Origin: Acanthacorydalis orientalis
Lineage: Eukaryota > Arthropoda > Insecta > Megaloptera > Corydalidae
DNA: 64,000 nt
Direction: 5' to 3'
NCBI GenBank assembly: GCA_034766995.1
Contig: CM068313.1
Location: 23,047,512-23,111,511 of the forward strand
In this document: positions 1 through 14,667 of the stretch, piece by piece
Position numbering within the stretch: the stretch's first letter is position 1
Layout of the letters: each line of letters begins with the position of its first letter
Position numbers and translations under genes: made by a program
The notes under the pieces: model-generated
What the model saw: the letters and a program-made list of their open reading frames with translations, nothing else
Databases searched by the model: none
What the model was told of the DNA's origin: nothing

Positions 1-1564
1 AATATATTATATGGTCATGCAATATTTAATATTTCACATTAAATTTCTTTTAATATCCTGATAATAATATAATAATAATAATAATATCCTAAAATTGAAT
101 GTAATTTTCTTTCTTAATTTAATGTATTAATATTTTGAAAGAAAATATATTTTATTTATAATAGTAGTTTCATGACTTGAAGACTATGAATATTTATCGT
201 AGAAAAGGTTTAAAACATAAGATTAATATTTTTTTCAAATATTTATTATTAAAAACTTCAAGTTTTAATCTTTAAAAGTACCATATTAAACATATGCTGT
301 ACTATTTTAAAATAATTTCTCATATTTTATAATTGAATACTTCAAATCAGTTGAGATGTCAGGGGTTTGCAAATATAAATATAATTCAATTATTACCTAA
401 ATTAAAATTCTTATTAAAGTATAGTTTTTGAAAGGAAATACCTTTTACATATATCACGTAGTGTCTATGTGTATAAGAGTATCTAAACGTAAGGAAATAT
501 TTGTGCATTTCTCACTTTCAGAATAAAAACGTTTTAATAAGATAGCTATTTCTATGAGAACGCTTTTTTTGATGATATTATAATAGAATACATTAATAAT
601 TGAAGAAAAAAATTCGCCAAATAAAAATAATTCGAACGATGCTCTATAAACTATTACAGTTTAAAATATAAACATAGGTTGCTTTTTACCATTATGATTT
701 ATTTTTATAATTTTTTATATATAATCAATCAGAAATAAATTATATATAATTCAAGGATTTATTTATTAATTGAAGATTAAACAACGTCGTAAAATTTAGT
801 CATATAATAAATATTAATTGTTATTTCTATAAGATATATAATAATTTAAATTTAAAATTCTAATAAAGTTTTAATTTTTATGGAACTTATTGATTTTTAT
901 TATAGATTGTTATGATTGTCAATATTATGAAAAAGTTAACTTCTACTTAAATAGCAGTTTAAAATTTTACATATTCAAGCAAAAAATATACGAGAAAGTG
1001 TCTTGATTTAATAATAAATTAAAACTTAATTGCTTGAAGTATATTTACTTTTAAACAAATATATTTAAGCAAAAGTACTTTCAGAATATTGTTCACTTAT
1101 TAAAAATATAGACATTTCGAGAGGAATGTTATTATTATACTCTGATGACTGCGCCAAATTTAAGGTTAAACTCAAATATTTGCATGTGTGTAAGGGTTAT
1201 AATAAATTTCCAAACAAGCAGTACTATACTGTTTGAATAATAATTCTTTTATTAATCAAATAAAACTGGGCAAAAAGGTTATGTTTTAGCTGTTTTCTTG
1301 TTTAAAAAAAGTAAATATACTTTTTTATTTTATTTTAATCGGGCAATGACTATTCATTAATTTTTAAATATGTAGGTATTGTACATATTTTTTGATAAAT
1401 TTAATAAAATTAGCAGAGTAATAATAAATAAGTAATGATCCATACATTATTATTAAACTAATTTCTAATTCCTTGAAGTGTACATTATAAAAAGATTAAC
1501 ATCAAACAATACAAATATGATACTATAAATGATTACAGTATCATAAATATCTATCTCTCTCTCG

Positions 1565-1568
<4 letters not shown>
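1..1568. other. AT-rich intergenic DNA, no gene seen
   Basis: This stretch is almost entirely A and T with frequent stops in all frames. A short TAA/TAATAA run lies near 60-85. No coding region, RNA gene or mobile element is supported. Confidence 0.7.

Positions 1569-1623
<55 letters not shown>
1569..1623. repeat. (TA)n microsatellite
   Basis: Uninterrupted alternating TA dinucleotides preceded by a short CT-rich run (tctctctctcg). It is self-complementary and therefore a likely site of slippage. Confidence 0.95.
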
Positions 1624-1627
<4 letters not shown>

Positions 1628-2352
1628 TTAGTCATATGTGCTTACATAACAGTAAAATTATGTATATAGACTGGTACTACATAATAAATTAGTATAAACA
1701 TCTTTCTTGTACTAATACTTTGTTCACGACCATTCATATTTCAATCCTTTTATGTATGAAATGGAATATAAGGGATAGATAGTATATTAGTATGATACTG
1801 CAAACATGATCGAAATGTTCGATCAAAAGAACATCAAAATAGCTTTCTATAGCAAGAAAACATGTTTGTTATATTCATGGGTTAGTATGCGTACACACAT
1901 CAACAATATTAATAATGTAAATTACTTACTAATATTGAAATTTGGTAATACAATCGATCACTTTAATATTATTTATTCTTATTGTATATGTATATATATA
2001 TATAACTTAGAAACATATTGTATTATTTAAAAGGATGAGAGTGTAAAATGCATTAGATTTACTGATTCACATGTGTATACTTGAAACTATATACATGTGA
2101 CTACAGAAGCAATTTTTACCCTTTTGATGTTCAATGTTTACACTTTTTTGTATTGAACACAAAATACTTTATAAAGTTATTTTTTCGTTTTATGTTTATT
2201 TTGTAACACCACGCATCAGAGGTTTCCCTTTAAAATCGGAAACAGATGTTGTGATGTAGAGGCAGTGATGAGGAATAATGGCACAGAATTTGTTAAAAAA
2301 TCTTTGGAGTTTGTACATATAAAATATTTTTTCACGTTGTCAAAACCATATA

Positions 2353-2461
<109 letters not shown>

Positions 2462-2766
2462 TATTTAAAAGTAATTTTTAAATTTTCCAAATTCTTTTCA
2501 TAATAAAATGGGCTTTCAAATTATAAAGAAAGATAATTCAAGCAAAATATAAAATCAATAAAAAAATTATTAAGTAAACATTTATACTTCAGTCTACATT
2601 TAATATGATGATTTTCTTACATAATTAAGCATGTATATATTATTCAACAAAACTGTATATATATATATATATATAATAAAAATACAAATATTATAAATAT
2701 ATTTTAAATATTTTAATCATAGATTAATAATTTGTTATATACATCTACAACTATCTCCCGCTCTTA

Positions 2767-2784
2767 ACTCTCTCTCTCTCTCTG

Positions 2785-2825
<41 letters not shown>

Positions 2826-2826
2826 C
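2767..2826. repeat. Compound (TC)n(TA)n(TG)n microsatellite
   Basis: A run of TC dinucleotides passes directly into TA and then TG dinucleotides. Such compound tracts probably arise by point mutation followed by slippage at the tract edges. Confidence 0.9.
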
Positions 2827-2972
2827 CATAACACAATAATATACAATTTAAATTAAATTTTGTAATGTCATTTCAGTGATTCTAATTAATTTCATTCAGA
2901 AAATTAACTCAACTATATTTTGTGACACTAATGGGGGTAATTGAAACATGTAACGTAATATTATATATTCTC

Positions 2973-3013
<41 letters not shown>

Positions 3014-3185
3014 TAATACATAATTCTATATTTATTTGAAAAGTATACTATCATTCTGACTAAAAATGAATTAAAAATTATAATGGTGTTCCTACATTGA
3101 AAATTATTTTATGTTAGAGTCTATCAATAATATACAGTAATATATTTTAACTTAGGGAACTTTAAGGTGTTTATAAAAATCATGA

Positions 3186-3223
<38 letters not shown>

Positions 3224-3447
3224 TTGTAAATGTGACATTCAATTATAACTAAAAAAGTAAATTATGTCCATTACAAGCTATTTTAATGCATTCAACAATG
3301 CTCACAAAATAATTCCATGCCTGTCAACAAATACCTTGACTTGTTTGAAAAGGGAAAAAGGCTTCTATCAAAATCACCAATTTTTCTGAAGTGTGGTATT
3401 GAATCCCTTATATTTGTCGTTTGATCTCCTTGTCTATAGTGTGTTTA

Positions 3448-3449
<2 letters not shown>

Positions 3450-3512
<63 letters not shown>
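3450..3512. repeat. (TA)n microsatellite
   Basis: A pure alternating TA tract of about 63 bp, followed directly by the non-repetitive 'ggggaagctatag'. Confidence 0.95.
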
Positions 3513-3515
<3 letters not shown>

Positions 3516-4273
3516 GAAGCTATAGCTGTTGTAATGACAACCAACTAGGGACATCAAAGGATACCGACAATGTTAAGTCTCTATATGGTTCCATAATACA
3601 GGACTCGTGTGCAACAGACAGGTGTACATCTGTGTTGTGTGTGTATTTGATGCCTGTAATTTACGTATGTATGTTCGTTTTAGCACGTAACTACGGCTCA
3701 AAGATAGGGATATTGAATAGACATGAATATATATGTTGTAATTCAAACCAATGTGTGGTTTTGATGGACGGATTTATGGTAGATAGATTTGAAAATAATG
3801 AAATGATTGCATACTAATAAATAGATTCTTGTATGTATTAAGATGCGATAAAATGAACACTTTTTAATTTCTAAACAAATAACATTCATTATTTTATTAT
3901 AGAGATTCAATATAAAACTAAAGCAAATTGTGTATTTATTATATTTCAAAATAATATTATTCACAAGAAAATATTTGCAATTTCAATGAACTCTACTCGT
4001 GATCAATTTGATTAAAAACAACAACTAAAACTTTTAATTTATTTATATTATGTATCATAAGTGACAGTAACTCGAAATACATTTTATTTGATATTAATGA
4101 AAAATAAATTATTTGTCCTACAATAAACAATGTTCTTAATATATGTATGTATGTATATATAATATATTAATTTTATATCATAATATATATAAACAACGTA
4201 TTTTATTTTATTCAAGTATGAAAAAGAAATTAACAATACTCATAAAACAAATATCTATGATAAATAGAAAAAC

Positions 4274-4278
<5 letters not shown>

Positions 4279-4331
<53 letters not shown>
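4279..4331. repeat. (TA)n microsatellite
   Basis: A pure TA tract of about 53 bp. It passes into a short GT/ATG-rich flank (gatgtgtgtgtacgtatgc). Confidence 0.95.
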
Positions 4332-4333
<2 letters not shown>

Positions 4334-4569
4334 TGTGTGTGTACGTATGCATGTATGTAATCGCGTGAAGTGGTATTTTTATAATTCTTTGTTATCATAT
4401 AAATTCCGCTAACATATATGAAAAATTCCATATAACAATATATGAAATACATTGAGCAAAAATATGAAAGCATCAACTAGCGACACTATAAAAAAATTAA
4501 ACTCCAGGAAAAAAAGAGCCGTATAATTCTATTTACAACGATTTCATGCTAAAATAAAAAAACGTCACT

Positions 4570-4860
4570 TCGACAGTTTTTCTAAGAAAAAAAAATCGGG
4601 ATTGTTGGAACAGTGTTTCACATTCGACACAGTAGAACAAACACGGCTGGGTGTCGGCATAACTACAGCAGATTCAGTCGCCACCTCACTATTTCACACT
4701 CTCTCGCTTCCCCTAATACACTGTATGTTGAAAATGTTTGAAATGTCACACACTTTTGCTTTGTATACATGTGACATAGTTTTTTTTTCAATGGAAAACT
4801 ATTGGCACTGTCAACGTGTTAATATGTCATACTATAATACAAAATACTCAAAAACATAAC
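4570..4860. other. GC-richer island, function unknown
   Basis: This patch stands out from the surrounding AT-rich DNA by mixed composition, including CpG-containing words. It holds an 85-codon plus-strand open frame (4602-4859) whose protein I do not recognise: it has no domain, no signal peptide and no convincing splice sites in register. It could be conserved regulatory DNA, an exon of an unseen gene, or a decayed insertion. Confidence 0.35.
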
Positions 4861-5276
4861 AATCAATTCAGTGACAAATTTGTATACCCTGTATAAGTTT
4901 TATATATATATATATACGAGAAGAATAATAACGATCTGAGATCAAAAGTCACAGGTAGTATAAGAAGAATGATAGTCTTAGTCACGCAGTGGGAGATGTG
5001 AAGAATGCGAGTAGTAAGATATTTTATTTGTTATTTAATCTTTTTATTTTGAACTGATAGTTTAATTCTTTCTCGAAAAGTGTTCATTAAAAAATATCTT
5101 CGCATCAATCTTACTTTAATAATTTAATATAAATATATAATAAAATGTGAACAATTTATTTGTGTTTGTTTTCTAGTCAGTTGGTAACCTGTTTTCAGGT
5201 CGAAAGAAAATAAATAAATCTGGTTTTTATTTCGGATAACTATGTATTTCGAATTTTAGATTTTATTATTATTATT

Positions 5277-5317
<41 letters not shown>

Positions 5318-6474
5318 TATATTTGTATGTATGTGTGAATGTTTGTATATACATTTTAGTTATAAAATATTTTTACTACACGGTTCACTGAGATTAGGAT
5401 GAATACTAATTACATTTATTTTAAAAGAAGCGGATATCAAGTCGCGTTCAGCTATTTTAAAATTAATTAAACAATTATAAATGTATATTTTACTACCTGA
5501 AGAGAATTTTTTCGAAAATTTTATTTAAATGCTTGTCGTGTTACAATAAGTCACTCTCAACAATAAAAAAGCAAGTGCTAAAAAATATTTATTATAAAAC
5601 AATAAATATCTCGCAAACTGTATATATAAAATAAAATCATAAAAAATGAAACCATAATCTAAAAGTTGATTTCTAATTTCTAAGTTTTATGTACCAAATT
5701 CGGATGGTTTAAATGCTTTTTAAAAGTTGGCTTATTTTAAAATGTTAATCTAGAAATTCATAATTTATATCCCAAAATTTCAAATATTCCTAAAAATACG
5801 TTTTAGTAATTGATTTATTTTATTAAAAATCATAATTTTTAGAATTGTAGTAACATTTTGCTCGGATATTTCAAAACTAAATGCTTTATTTAATCTTACT
5901 TTTTTATGAAATAAGTCTGTATCAAAATTAATTTATTGTGTAAATAGGTACTAGTAAATATATACAAAATATAAAAGATATGTCCTGAGAGTGAAGTATC
6001 TCTCATTTTACATACAACGCATATTTATTTTTTGTATAAAAAATAATATTTTTCATATTGGAACACAGTTAAAGAGCAACACTTTCCAATTAAAATGTAC
6101 CATGTAAGCTTACTCATTATTGTTGCAGGTCGACATACATACATGTTGTTGATGTATTTGTTATATGACTTTATTCATTGCAGTTGATTGTGTGTACGGT
6201 GGTGTTAATCAGTGCAACGGAACAGAATTAAAAATGTTGATCTGTTTGACTCGCAGTTTAATTATGTTTGTTTTTGATGTGATTTGGAAACATGATTGAA
6301 ATATTCATACGTTCAAATCGATTCTACTCATTACCATGTTCGTATTCAGATTCAACAATTTTTTTCATGTTTTGTATATGATTTTAACAAAGAAACAAGT
6401 GTATACGACACATTAAAAAATATAACGTTATTTATAGAATATTGCTTTTACAAAAATGTATATTAATCATTTTG

Positions 6475-6519
<45 letters not shown>

Positions 6520-7545
6520 GTATATCTAGTAACACAAATTAAACTCTAAACTAAATCTATAACGGAAATAAGAGAAGTTAAATTTTGATTACATTTGTAA
6601 CAACTAATATATAAACGTATAAAAACTTTATTTTAGATATAAAATAGATAGGGTACATTTTAAAAATAAAAAAAATATATAACAGATTTTCGAACATACT
6701 CGTATGATAAAAATACTATATTATAATTTTGCTACAAAAAATGTTATTTATGAGAAACTAACAAGTTCTAATAATTTTATAATATAAATATGTTTATTTT
6801 AATTAAGGTACATAATTTAAATATGAATAATAATAAAAAGTGTCAATTATACTGAATTTTATTTTATTTTAAATTCATTAGAACTGATAACGACAGACAG
6901 TAATACTTTAGTATTATAGTATATACAACTATGCTTAATTTTAACTTTATTTAAAATATAATAAGTGGTTTCTAAAAAAAATTAACTACACTGAATTTAC
7001 TAATGCAAAATAATATATTGTTTTTCTGTTTATTATATATATATATATATATATATTTCAAATTTATATCTGACAAATATATCATTAACAGAGAACCATT
7101 TACTTAAACATTTCTTAATAATATATTTTAGATAAATGAGCACTTGTGTTTCTGAATGAATATCGCGTTGAAGTTATCCGGTCACAACTTAAAAAAACAC
7201 ACCCATTAATTTTGAAATACCTCTTAAATGTATTCTAACAAAAGTATTTGTACTAAATATTTCAACATCATTTTGTTGAAAAACACTGCTCTGTACAATT
7301 CGACGCAAAACAACTAATTTAATTTAATGAGAATTCAAAAACAACCGACTTGAGTTTTCAAGAACTTTAATTGAAGCTGTTTTGGTTTAAATTCCGTACA
7401 AATAACGACAAACTGTACCTGTTTACCCACCTGCAATTTTGTTCTTTAAATTATTTTGAATTAAGCAAAGCCACTTCAAAGAAAATATAAAATCTTCAAT
7501 AATGTTAAACCACACACATAAATACAGACAGACAAACAAATATCC

Positions 7546-7587
<42 letters not shown>

Positions 7588-9959
7588 GTGTATACGAATT
7601 TGTACCTTTTTAATCTTAATTGATAAATTTTTAAAAACACATACACTAATATTGATTTTTAAAAATAAATACACGAATAATAAGTCTTAAACACAGCTCG
7701 TTCTTAATTTTCCTTAGCATATTACTAGAAATTCAGTTATAATGAAGTTATAATATTTCTTTTATATTCAATCCTTATGAACTTATAAAATTCATAAAAA
7801 ATAATTCATAATCATCTCCAAATTAAAAATTCAAAAAACATACTAAAAACAACTCAAATAAATTAACATATTTCTTGCACTTTTTTGAATTTCCTAATCA
7901 ATAATCACAAATTAATAATATATTTAAAAACAACAAAAAGCTACACAATACTATTACCGGTAAAATACTTGATAGTTATTTAAAATTATTAATACAAATG
8001 AAATTTATAAATTAATCTAGAATAATTGAAATATACTTTATAATATGAAATGTTTACGATATATTTATATCATGAATGGTGACAAATAATGCATATATTT
8101 TTAAGATGAATGAATTTTACTGATAAAATAAAAAATTAAAAAATGTATCAACATAATCATAAGCGGTGGTCAAGTTAATTATACTTATTAATGTGACTTT
8201 TATTCATGCACATATTCATATTTGCTTTAAAAATATAAATGAAAAGTGAGCATATTTCAACATAATTCGCTATAAAAATAATGAATGAATATAAAATAAG
8301 GGTTGCTATGAAAATAATTTAAAAATTAATTAAATAAATAACATAGAGATTAAAAAATCAATGTATATATGCTCACATTCGAATAGTACTGAAATGTATG
8401 TATATACCTTTTTCTTTAATCATAATCTTGTTTTAAATATGATTAATTAATTTTAATTAAAGGTCATAAAGTAAAAATAATTCAAATTATAAATTTGATA
8501 TTTTTTAATATATTAATATTTTTTAATTAATTATAATATGTATATATATATATATATATATACCAAATAGTTATATTTAAAAGTTATAATACAACAAACG
8601 CTATTAACAGCCGAAATACGTAATTCTGAAGTTACATTTATGCTGTAAATGTTATTCATTTATATTCTCTTAACCAAAATTGAATTGTAAAAACAAATTA
8701 ATGAACCAACATTCTTTGGTTTCGATTTTAATTAAGTCTGAAACTTTACAATAGTATCCATAATATAAAACACGTCTGCGATTTGTCGCTTTTCGCGTGA
8801 AAGCTGCTCTTAAGAGTTAATTTTCAAATGCATTGATCAAAGGTTCAATGAAATTTATGAAGTGAAATAAAACTATTAATTCCATAGTAATCTACAAATG
8901 AATTTTACGGATCGTAAAGTAATTCTTAATAAATATAAGAAATGTATATAAAAGTGCAATGAATGGTATAAAACTAAAATATTCAAGATAGTTCATGATA
9001 TTAACAGGAAAATATTTGTGATGACTTGATTGTAGTCGCAAGAATTACCTAGCAATACAATATTTATATAATGATCTATGTATGGATAATTAAAAAAATT
9101 TTTTTTTTAAAGTGAATTTAAACATTTCGGTAAGAATCTTAAATAAATTATTCACTTTCCAAAGAATACAATTTTCTTTAAATCCATTAAATATTAATAC
9201 ATACAAATTTTTTTTAAAAAAAACAATGTCTCGAAACAAAAATTTATAAACACAAATATTTACTAAATACAAACAGTTCACAATTATCAAACAAATACAA
9301 ATGTGCCTTTACTTTATAAATTATTCATGGCAATTTATGGAAAATGAATGATGGTCTTATGTTTATAGTAATCTTTTAATTAGTAAAATAACCAAACAAT
9401 TACATAATTTGAAAACAGAAACGACTGATATTCGGTTCTAAATATATTCGATTTACACAATATAAATACTTTCATGTATATTTTATAAAAACAATGTTCA
9501 TTTAACATTTTTTCGAATAAAAATATACCATTTTTTGAATAGCATTACTTAAAGTCTATAAATGTTAATCATCTTTAAAAAATCATCAAATATAATTAAT
9601 TTATATTTGTGTTTCAAATATTTTTATACAAAAATTTAATTATAACTTTGCTTGTATTCTACTACAAATAAATTGAATGACTTGATTACTTGAAAATATT
9701 GTCTTTAAATAAAGAAATATTGCATTTTCAGTTATTAAAAATCGTTAAATTTTATTAACATGCCAATATTTCAAATAGGGCATTTCTGATTCGTCACACA
9801 CATACATAAACATAAATGTAGATAACAAAAAAATTATTAATTAATATAGGGATGATAAACTACGAGCAATTATCATAATTTATGCGTGTTTTTTTTATAT
9901 TAAAAGTTATAAAACCGACTGATAGATAAGCCTTGCATATAATCTTTTTTCCCACAAAC
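4861..9959. other. AT-rich intergenic DNA with microsatellites
   Basis: No gene, RNA gene or transposon is supported. (TA)n tracts occur at about 4899-4916, 5279-5314, 6478-6515, 7035-7058, 7548-7585 and 8540-8562. Mildly GC-richer patches near 6,120-6,250 and 8,770-8,830 have no recognisable features. Open frames of 62-83 codons at about 7,423-7,690 run through the TA tract and are not credible. Confidence 0.65.
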
Positions 9960-10445
9960 ATCCCACGACGGTCATATTTTAAACTAACAATTATCTACAA
10001 AATGGACCACCGCTGTGGCAATTATAAAAATTTCGAAATAAATTATTTAACCCTTCGATTCACATATTTTATCGACGAACGAACGCCAGCACTTTAACTG
10101 TAAAAGCGTACAATAGTCAATTTCGCGCTTGTCGGGCGTCGAAGCCACAGTTTTACATACATCACACGTGGCGTGCACGTGTGAGTGATGTCCCTACGCT
10201 GATATTAAATTTGTCACCCCTGATTTGCACTGCACGTATAGACACAGAAACAGAGTCACATATAAATATACATTAACACTCCAATACAGATACGAGTATG
10301 TGTATGTACACAGTACGTAACAGCTGGGTAAGGGAAAGTGGCACGCGGGACGTACGAGATTCTTTATTACGATCGTAAATAAAGAAGAAATATTTGTATT
10401 GATGTCAATGTGACTACATCTGACTAAATTCGATTTTATCGACAT
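9960..10445. promoter_or_regulatory. GC/CpG-richer island with paired E-boxes, candidate regulatory element
   Basis: This is one of the most prominent composition changes in the first half, with several CpG-rich words between 10,060 and 10,350. It contains two canonical E-box hexamers CACGTG (10,165-10,170 and 10,176-10,181) inside an imperfect inverted repeat running from about 10,158 to 10,191. CACGTG is the known core site of bHLH factors. A minus-strand open frame of 83 codons (10,194-10,445) has no recognised family. A regulatory element is inferred; an old exon or promoter is an alternative. Confidence 0.35.
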
Positions 10446-11520
10446 CGAAATACTATTTCAAATTATATACGAATACAAAAAAACCAATCGAATGTTTTAT
10501 TCTACTTTATTGCTAATCGAAAATATCTCTTACGGAATAAAATGTAATAAACAATTACCTTTTTCAACAAAAATATCAATAAAACAAATTATTCAATTAA
10601 TTAAATGATAACTCTTTAAATATTGCATTAACATTATAAAGTTCATTTCTATTAATACAATGAAGAAATTCAATTAATTAATGGACGTTACAATTAATAC
10701 AGTGAATAATAGTCTTCATACGTACTATACATTTAATCAAGTACTTTAGATTGAAACAAAGTGCTTACTTTTGTGAACAAGAATTTAATAAGATATGTTA
10801 TAAAGAAGTTACTTAAGAGTACAAAACAGTAAACTGTTACAAAAAATTCTATAGTTTAAATCAGACTTTTATGGAAGTGATTTTTATTGCACTATAGTAA
10901 ATCTAGTCATTCCATGTTGATTACATAGAAAGATTTATTTTACAGTAAAAGATAGAACTACCGACTCATGTTTCGAATTAAACTCGAGTAGCTATCGAAG
11001 CAATTCAAAATGAACAAACGAAGAAAACGGGTTCATTTTATCTAAAAACATTCAAAAGTTAAAAGTCTAAAACTAATTGTTTTCAACAGATAAAAATAAA
11101 TATAAAAACATTTCATAAGAATATTTTTTCTCAGCCACAACTAAAAAGCAAGTATTAAAAATAAATAGAACAGAAAATAATTAGATAAATAGTATTACGA
11201 ATGAAAAATGCACATTTTAAGAAGATATAAACATTTTGAGAGAACTTTTATATCAATGTATAAGGGTTTATGTACATATATAATTAATTGTTTAAGTAAG
11301 ATAAATGATCAAAAATAAAATATCGATAAATTCAATATTTTATTCTGTATTTTTCGAAATGAATGAAAATCACATCGAAAATAGTTTTTTAAATAAATAT
11401 CAAAGAATTAATAATTTGTTTTATTGAAAATACAAAATATAATATTTAAAGTAAAGAAAAAAGATTTCATATATTTATTAAACCATTTAAAGTAAAATAT
11501 TTTATACAAAATTTTAGTGA

Positions 11521-11571
<51 letters not shown>

Positions 11572-12202
11572 GATACATATTCACACACACATATGTATAT
11601 ATATATACACATATGTGTGTATGAATAGTATGAAAATATTTTAACACTGTGGACCCATTTTCCCTTACACGTATACCTCTACATTCAATTTGAATGTAAT
11701 CAAAATGTAGAGATGGTGGACGAGTGAATCACAAGGTTCATTAGCGCATGAATGCCTACTGGTGGGAAAGTATTGAATTAAAAACATGATTTGATTAAAG
11801 TTGGATTTTTTTTCGTAACTACACGTATACAAAAATAAACGCGTTTTTCGCGAAAGCACATGTGCTTTTACATTTTTAACATTTAATTTAATCTGTAATT
11901 ATATATTTGTTAATAAAATATCTTTACATCGGTAATTGCCATTACTTAATTTATATTTTTCGATTGTTAACGAAATTTTCAATATAAAATGTTAGAGATA
12001 CTCTCTCTGATTATATGTTACTACAATAAACACAAAATCAGTTTTAATAACAGTATATTAAATTAGCATATGATTATTAATTATACACATTTTGTACAAA
12101 ACATACAAATCCGTACTAACAAAATATGTGCTTTTTCTAAATGTGGTCATTTTCACAATAATGAATACATTTAACATGTGTTTTTATAATATACATGTAC
12201 AT

Positions 12203-12235
<33 letters not shown>

Positions 12236-13370
12236 CATATGTGTGTGTGTGGATATATATACAATTTAATGTAAGAATGTAATGGATATTTACATAAATT
12301 TCAGCAATATAAATAACTGAACCACAATAATTCAATATCACTGATGAATAATTTTTATGACAGTATTTATATTTTTCAATATGATTTAATGTTTTTGATC
12401 GATTTTGATATTATCATACATAACAATAAACAATATACATAAATTATTAACTATTTTTATTGGAAAGGCTATCATAATTTTTATTTTTTTATTTTCATAT
12501 TGTTAAATAGTTTCATTCTTTTTAATTGTATTAAGGTTTACATATATTATGTATTTGACAATATTAATTTTAGTGAGAGTAGTACTTAAAAAATGTTTAT
12601 TATTTAGCACTTTGATCGCTCCGTCACCCAAATCTGTGTAACAGTTATATTTATGTTTGGGGAGGGGGGGGGTGCATCTCTCAAATGTGGGCGACGCTTT
12701 TCCTCAACAAATTATGCAGGTTTTCAGAAATAATTTTCAACAGTTTTCATTTGTAACACAAATATTTAATAGTTATAACATATCAACGTGTTAAACATAT
12801 ACAAGTATATTTGAACTATAATATTTAAGAAATGAGATTTTTTAATTTTGATTTATATTTAGGAGTTGTTACCCATTACGTTTTAAGCGTTTTTTTTTTT
12901 TTTGTTTTGATACAATACTTTTTCAATACTTTACAGAGTGTTTTTTTTGTTTTTTTGATTTTCTTATTTAACCAATATAAACTTAGTAAAACATTTTCAG
13001 AAATTATAATTTAGTTTAAGATTATTTGAAAAGAAAGTTACTATAAACTTGCTTATATCTCTTTAGGATATAAAAAAATGAAAATAAAATAATTTTGTTG
13101 TTATTAAAGAAATATAAAACAGACATGAATAAAGGAGAACAAAATGGATGGTCATACAACTTGACATTAATAAAAAGAATCGTTTAAATGAACTTTAGAA
13201 TAATTAGTATAATTTCAAATGAGTTTGTAGTTATTTCTCAAAATTCGAACATTTGTTTCTAGTAGTATTATTTTTATACGAATATTGTTGATTTATCCCC
13301 AATGCAAATCATACTTAAATTTCTATTCATGCAAGAACAATATCTGCAAACAAACCAGATGTTACTGTAC
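10446..13370. other. AT-rich intergenic DNA
   Basis: No gene is supported. It includes a TA tract with CA/TG flanks (11,524-11,610), a second compound CA/TA/TG tract at about 12,205-12,262, and a mixed-composition patch at 11,640-11,870. Within that patch is a small inverted repeat, with 9-bp arms at 11,677-11,685 and 11,704-11,712. A G-run lies at 12,659-12,672. The 60-codon phenylalanine-rich frame at 12,832-13,014 reads through poly-T and is not credible. Confidence 0.65.
11524..11568. repeat. (TA)n microsatellite with CA/TG flank
   Basis: A TA tract of about 45 bp. It is followed within 15 bp by a 'cacacacatatgtatatatatacacatatgtgtgt' type imperfect palindromic CA/TA/TG flank extending to about 11,622. 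Confidence 0.9.
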
Positions 13371-13620
13371 ACGTATTTCTCATGAATCAGCTCGCCAAAC
13401 AAAGAGAAGCGACGTGTAAACAAGTAGTGTGTATGTTGGTGTCCATACACGTGGTGAGGATAAAAATGGCCCCAGACACTATTTCGTTTCCCTCCGTACA
13501 CTTGATATGTGACGACGTGTGTCATGCCGCCTCAGGCGACCTATGCTCTCGAAACTGACAGAAAACCAACGAAAATCACCACTCGTCTGCCAATATAATG
13601 ATGTTCGCCATATCGTCATG
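13371..13620. other. GC-richer island, function unknown
   Basis: Mixed-composition DNA with several CpGs and the word 'cacgtg' at about 13,449. A minus-strand frame of 83 codons (13,274-13,525) covers part of it but shows no recognisable domain and extends into AT-rich flank. A candidate conserved noncoding element or decayed exon. Confidence 0.3.
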
Positions 13621-14602
13621 ATGTTCTCTCTTACCTTTATTTGATTCGTTGTGATTTTTTTTATCTAAGATATTTTCTGCACGTTTCCATGTAGAAATAT
13701 TGATTGTACTAATATACTGATGTTTTATGTACGTTGTACATAAGTCATTAGAAGCTTTAACTAAATCAAAAGATCTACTAGAATCTACTAGACTCTTAAA
13801 AAATAATTATAGAACATATATCTTTTATTTAACAGAATATTTAATTTAATAATATAACAGAAGATTATTATTTTATTTTATTCTTCTATTTAATAATATT
13901 TTGTATATTAGTTATCGATCACCATATTGTACCTTTAGTTATAAAAGTGAACTCGTTGAAACCAGAATACATATATTTTATATTTTCCTTTGAAAAAAAT
14001 ATTCGTTAAATGTTCAACGAACTATGAATTTAAAATGCTTTTATTCATTTAAATCAAAATAAATATTACTATTTTTTTATTAACTTGATTTCCAGTATAT
14101 CTACGAGTATATTAGATAAATTTCATTATTTACGTCTCTCTAACTAAATGTACTTTACATGAATGAAATATTCAGTATTCTAATATAAAATAAAGCTATG
14201 AGCTTCTCATTTTATATAAACTGTTCTCTTATACATCTTCACTGCTTGTGATTCAGCTATTATTAATCTATTGTCCCCATAAAACTGATAACATCTGTTT
14301 ACAATGATTTAAATATAAATTAAATAACTTTTCACTGATGAGATAGGCGATATTTAACATTTTCCCTCGGCTGTAATTAAAGATATATTATCTAAATGGT
14401 TTTATTTTTTAACTCTATTAGAGTAATTTCTTCTATCTGTTCTAGTGACGTTCCAAATATCTTTTTAATTGTTTTTTTTCCATTTTATTACATCCCATTT
14501 AAAATCATTTCGTAGGGATTTGTACTCGTTTTGCTCTTACTTAAGAATAAATTTATTTTATATTATTGTCTACTTTTTAAATTTATTTTATGATTATTAA
14601 GC

Positions 14603-14608
<6 letters not shown>
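13621..14608. other. AT-rich intergenic DNA
   Basis: No gene, RNA gene or repeat structure is seen. A short near-duplicate of 'atctactaga' lies near 13,775-13,792. Confidence 0.65.

Positions 14609-14657
<49 letters not shown>
14609..14657. repeat. (TA)n microsatellite next to a transposon end
   Basis: A pure TA tract of about 49 bp that abuts the left end of the pogo-type element. Tc1/mariner/pogo transposons are known to insert at TA, so TA tracts are natural targets. Confidence 0.9.
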
Positions 14658-14664
<7 letters not shown>

Positions 14665-14667
<3 letters not shown>

